Shown here: piece by piece, positions 61,276 to 64,000 of the stretch
Position numbering within the stretch: position 1 is the first letter of the stretch
How the letters are laid out: each line of letters starts with the position of its first letter
Assembly: GCA_021787365.1 (NCBI GenBank)
Contig: JAJYMB010000144.1
Span: 1 to 64,000, forward strand
Source of the DNA: Actinomycetes bacterium
GTDB taxonomy: Bacteria; Actinomycetota; Acidimicrobiia; Acidimicrobiales; Palsa-688
Direction of reading: 5' to 3'
DNA length: 64,000 bases
Made by a program: the position numbers and the translations under genes
The notes under the pieces: model-generated
Seen by the model: only the letters and a program-made list of their open reading frames with translations
What the model was told of the DNA's origin: nothing
The model's database searches: none

Positions 61276-61747
61276 TCTAGCTCCATCCTCGTGCACGCCA
61301 CCTTGCTGATACCCGCCTCGAGCGCCTTCGAGGCGACGCTTTCGTTCCTCGGCCGCGGGATCGTCCCACCCACGCCCGACTGGGGGGGGCATGCTCGCCG
61401 AGGCGCGACCTCCGCTACGACGCGGAGGGCCTGCTGCGCTCCCGCTGGCGGCCCTCGCTCGGGCCGAACTGGACGACGTCCTCGCCGGCGCCCGCTGGTC
61501 CTACGGGGCGGGCCTGGTGCCGGCGGGCAAGCCGGCGGTCATGGGCTCCTCCTGCGGCGGCTACCTCTCAGCCGTCGCCGCCTGCACGAGAGGCGCAGAA
61601 ATTGCCGCCGCCGTCGTGCACGCCGGCATCTCCGATATCGCGAGCTGTCGCCACACCGCCAACAACGCACCGTTTTGGGACATCCTGCTCGGAGGCCCTC
61701 CCCATGACCCCGAGGTCCGCCAGCTGTACATCGAGATCGTCAACTGA
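61276..61747 (+). pseudogene. fused fragments: DppC-like permease end and S9 peptidase end
   Basis: 61276-61386 reads 'SSSILVHATLLIPASSAFEATLSFLGRGIVPPTPDWGG', the end of an oligopeptide-ABC permease (DppC). In the G-run at 61382 the frame shifts (one extra G) to 'MLAEAR', then continues as 'ELDDVLAGARWSYGAGLVPAGKPAVMGSSCGGYLSAVAACTRG...GISDIAS', the catalytic region of a prolyl-oligopeptidase (S9) with GSSCGG. Neither protein is complete. Product of deletion. Confidence 0.6.
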
Positions 61748-62951
61748 TCCCGTTGCCGGCGAGGCGCGCCAGCTTCAGGCCGAGGTGCACAGCCAGGCGG
61801 TCGTAGCCATTGCGCACGTCGATACCAGCCAAGCGCTCGGCCTTGTCGAGACGGTAGTAGAGCGTGCCGCGATGGAGGTGGAGGCGCTCCGCGGTTGCCT
61901 TGGCGTCGCCGGCCAGGTCCAGGTAGGTCTCGAGCGTGACCACGAGGTCGTCCTCGCCGCTTTGCAGCAGGACCTCCACTCGGGGGTCGAGCGCCGACTC
62001 GAGGGCCTCGCGGTTGGGGAGCTGAGCGAGCGCCCTGAACACGCCCAGGTCCCGCCAACGCACGACGTCCCCCATGGCCGGGATGGCAGCCGCGACCTTG
62101 GTGGCGAGCCTGGCCTGGCGGTAGGAGCTGACGGCGCGGCAAAGCTCGAGTTGGGGGTCGCCGATGGTGGCCACTACCCGAGGAGGGGCCGTCCCGTGGG
62201 CGCCGGCGAGGGCGCCAAGCCGACGGCCCAGCATTTCACGTGCTGCCTTGGCGATGACCGCCGTGCTCTCCACGTCGTCGATGTTGCGCAGGCGGACCAG
62301 CAAAACGCCGTGGTCGGAGCAGGCCAAGCGCAGGAGCGACCCGCTCGGCACCTCCCACCCGACATCGAACAAGGCCTCCTCTATGGCCGCGAGGCCGTGG
62401 GCCGGCGGGGGGAGGGGCGCTACGACGACGACAACGACGGGTTCGCCGTCGCGGACCAAGGACTGGTCGGCGAGCTGGTTGGCAGCCGCCTCCCTCAGTT
62501 CTTCCGAGGGCGACAGGAGGTGGGCGAGCGCCTGCACCACGAGGCGCTGGGCCAAGTGGTCCTCGTAAAGCATGAGCGCGGCGTGCTCGGCCGCCTTTTC
62601 GACCTCACCCAGTTCCGCGGTGCCGATCTTTTCGTCGGGGTCGATCATCCAGAGGAACCCGAGCAGGCGCTCCCGGTACCACGCCGGCGCGCACACGCGG
62701 GCGAGGATGCCGAGCTCGGGGCAGGCAGGTATGCGCAACGGGCGGCGGGCCTCCAGGATGCCGAAGCTGCGGAACCAGCTCATTAGCTCCGGCGACGTCG
62801 CCCTGTGGAGGATCGAGTCCCGCCGCACCGAGTCGATCGGGCCCACCTGGCACGAATAGACGACGGGGCGCTGCTCCCGGTCCTCCAACAGCGCGGCCGC
62901 GCCGACCCTCACCGAAAGCTGGTCGACGAGCACCTGCAGGTCCGACGCCAC
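61740..62951 (-). CDS. PucR-family transcriptional regulator
   Basis: A 403-aa regulator. N-terminal GAF-like sensor ('QVLVDQLSVRVGAAALLEDREQRPVVYSCQVG'), a GGDEF-like central domain without catalytic motif, and C-terminal PucR HTH 'LETYLDLAGDAKATAERLHLHRGTLYYRLDKAERLAGIDV'. Family members activate purine, amino-acid or carbon catabolic genes. The neighbouring divergent or convergent targets are not clear; the FAD oxidoreductase at 63037 is a candidate. Start ATG 62951. Confidence 0.9.
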   Translation of the reverse strand: MASDLQVLVDQLSVRVGAAALLEDREQRPVVYSCQVGPIDSVRRDSILHRATSPELMSWFRSFGILEARRPLRIPACPELGILARVCAPAWYRERLLGFLWMIDPDEKIGTAELGEVEKAAEHAALMLYEDHLAQRLVVQALAHLLSPSEELREAAANQLADQSLVRDGEPVVVVVVAPLPPPAHGLAAIEEALFDVGWEVPSGSLLRLACSDHGVLLVRLRNIDDVESTAVIAKAAREMLGRRLGALAGAHGTAPPRVVATIGDPQLELCRAVSSYRQARLATKVAAAIPAMGDVVRWRDLGVFRALAQLPNREALESALDPRVEVLLQSGEDDLVVTLETYLDLAGDAKATAERLHLHRGTLYYRLDKAERLAGIDVRNGYDRLAVHLGLKLARLAGNGIS

Positions 62952-63008
62952 TAGCCCTCGCTTCTCTGGTTCGGAAAGCCGAATATACGCCCACGGCGCC
63001 GCTCTGGG

Positions 63009-63058
63009 GCGTCAAGGCAGGGGGGACAAAGCGGCGTCAAGGCAGGGGGGACAAAGCG
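63009..63058. repeat. 25-bp perfect tandem duplication
   Basis: GCGTCAAGGCAGGGGGGACA... occurs twice head to tail (63009-63033 and 63034-63058). The second copy includes the stop codon and last codons of the oxidoreductase at 63037, so the duplication created a spare tail. Confidence 0.9.
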
Positions 63059-64000
63059 CGGCAAGCGAGATCCGCCAAAGCCACGGGTACGGCCACCGGG
63101 CGCTTGTGGAGGTCGCCCGACTCCTCCATCGGCCGGCCCGCCAGCGCCGACACGGCCAGCTGGAGCGCCGGCCCGCAGGTCCGGCCCTGGCAATAGCCCA
63201 TGCCGCAGCGGGTGACGTTGCGCACCTCCCGGGCGGTCGCCGCGCCCGCACCTATCGCCTCCCGGACCGCACCCCACGTCACTTCCTCGCAGCGGCAAAA
63301 GACGGTCGCGTCGTCCAGCCAGCCGAGCCAGCCCTGGTACAAGGGGTAGAGGGCCTCGAGGCGCCGGCCAAAGGCCCGCGCCGCCTGTAAACGACGAGCC
63401 AGCGTCCGTCCGTCCTGGTCGGGCCGGCGGTCGGGGAGCCCGAGGTAGGAAGCTGCCGTGTGCCCGGCGAGCTCCCCCTCCAGTTCGGCGACCTCGGCCC
63501 CGGCCACGCCGGCGAGCTCGCCGGCCACGAACAGGCCCGGCACCGAGGTCTCCATGCCCCTCCCCCAGGCGGCCCGGGCCACCGGCTTGCGCTCGTCGGG
63601 GACCTCCCGGGCGCCGAGCTGTCGAGCTAGCTCGAGGCGGGGGACGAACCCGTAGGAAACGCAAAGGGAGTCGGCCTCGAGCACCTCCTCCGTACCGCTC
63701 ACGGGCCTCCAGCCGGGGCCGAGGTGAGCGAGCACGGCGCGCTCCACTTTCAAAGCGCCCTCGGCCCGCACCACGGCCCGGCCCGTGAGGAAGCGCACCC
63801 CGTGGCGGGCCAGGGCGGCGGCGTAACCGGCGGCCTCGACGAGCTTGGCCGGGTGGGCGAGGAGGGCCGGCACGGCCCGGGGACCCGAGCGCGCCGGGGC
63901 GGCCTCGACCGCGGTCACCCTCGCGCCCGCGTCCGCCAGGGCTGCCGCCACCGGCAAGAGGAACGGGCCCGTGCCGGCAACCACCACCCTCCCCCCGGCC
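63037..64000 (-). CDS. FAD-dependent oxidoreductase with [2Fe-2S] BFD-like tail (N-terminus outside window)
   Basis: The visible C-terminal 321 residues. 'RVVVAGTGPFLLPVAAALADAGARVTAVEAAP' is an NAD/FAD Rossmann segment; 'GLFVAGELAGVAGAEVAELEGELAGHTAASYLG' is the second FAD motif. 'FCRCEEVTWGAVREAIGAGAATAREVRNVTRCGMGYCQGRTCGP' is a BFD-type [2Fe-2S] site with C-x-C...C-x4-C. This resembles HcnB/opine-oxidase-like or proline-dehydrogenase-alpha subunits. Partners would be further 5', outside the window. Confidence 0.85.
   Translation of the reverse strand, partial: AGGRVVVAGTGPFLLPVAAALADAGARVTAVEAAPARSGPRAVPALLAHPAKLVEAAGYAAALARHGVRFLTGRAVVRAEGALKVERAVLAHLGPGWRPVSGTEEVLEADSLCVSYGFVPRLELARQLGAREVPDERKPVARAAWGRGMETSVPGLFVAGELAGVAGAEVAELEGELAGHTAASYLGLPDRRPDQDGRTLARRLQAARAFGRRLEALYPLYQGWLGWLDDATVFCRCEEVTWGAVREAIGAGAATAREVRNVTRCGMGYCQGRTCGPALQLAVSALAGRPMEESGDLHKRPVAVPVALADLACRALSPLP

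Overview
The window is a high-GC, densely coded chromosomal segment from an actinobacterium. The best placement clues are a mec-cysO-cysM sulfur-carrier cluster followed by an MBL-fold hydrolase, rph and rdgB (the same order as mycobacterial Rv1334-Rv1341, without the two genes normally between cysM and the hydrolase), many GTG/TTG starts, and a secreted protein built from 'YWLVASDGG' repeats of a kind I associate with Acidimicrobiia. The class-level placement is inference; the phylum is well supported.

Layout. (1) 1-7.8 kb is an accessory patch: a decayed IS630-type transposase, five PIN-domain (VapC-like) loci, most with ribbon-helix-helix antitoxins and several broken by frameshifts, a pRiA4b/ORF-3 protein, a sugar-nucleotide epimerase and a short-period coiled-coil membrane protein. 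(2) 7.9-28.7 kb is a cell-surface polysaccharide region: a Wzt/Wzm ABC exporter, a large multi-domain glycosyltransferase, several polytopic membrane proteins, three more glycosyltransferases and a sulfotransferase. It is interrupted by an AAA ATPase with a nuclease-like C-terminus and a membrane-anchored Holliday-resolvase-like nuclease. (3) 28.9-34.4 kb holds clpP, tRNA-Leu(UAG), a DUF1206 membrane protein, a G1 (glutamic) peptidase and a secreted repeat protein with a glycosidase-like C-terminus. (4) 34.5-38.8 kb is a second sugar-nucleotide block: epimerase, GT2, UDP-sugar dehydrogenase and a flippase-like membrane protein. (5) 38.9-45.4 kb is core: rdgB, rph, MBL hydrolase, cysM, cysO, mec, smpB, a site-2 protease and ssrA (tmRNA). 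smpB and ssrA, which act together in trans-translation, lie 1.5 kb apart.

(6) Just downstream of ssrA lies the most unusual object, 45708-47702. It has perfect 21-bp terminal inverted repeats, a second degenerate copy of the repeat inside each end and a GGCCC direct repeat at both outer borders. The only gene inside is a DUF234-type ATPase, whose two ends each carry a pair of GTCTACT/AGTAGAC palindromes. No transposase is present. I read it as a non-autonomous cassette with IS21- or Tn7-like ends carrying an ATPase/nuclease-like passenger. (7) 48.1-64 kb is mixed: a secreted BNR/Ycf48-like propeller, an SDR, a VOC protein, an MBL protein with a zinc ribbon, an alpha/beta hydrolase, a DUF4118-like membrane protein, a CPT-like kinase, a three-gene RHH/DUF4097 operon with a clear promoter, an ABC-2 exporter, fused gene fragments, a PucR regulator and a partial FAD oxidoreductase.

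A second discovery-type signal is a ~117-bp structured repeat in two opposite-orientation copies 35 kb apart (21448-21563 and 56956-57074), with imperfect terminal inverted repeats like a MITE. Starts marked as chosen differ from the longest possible reading frame, for stated reasons.
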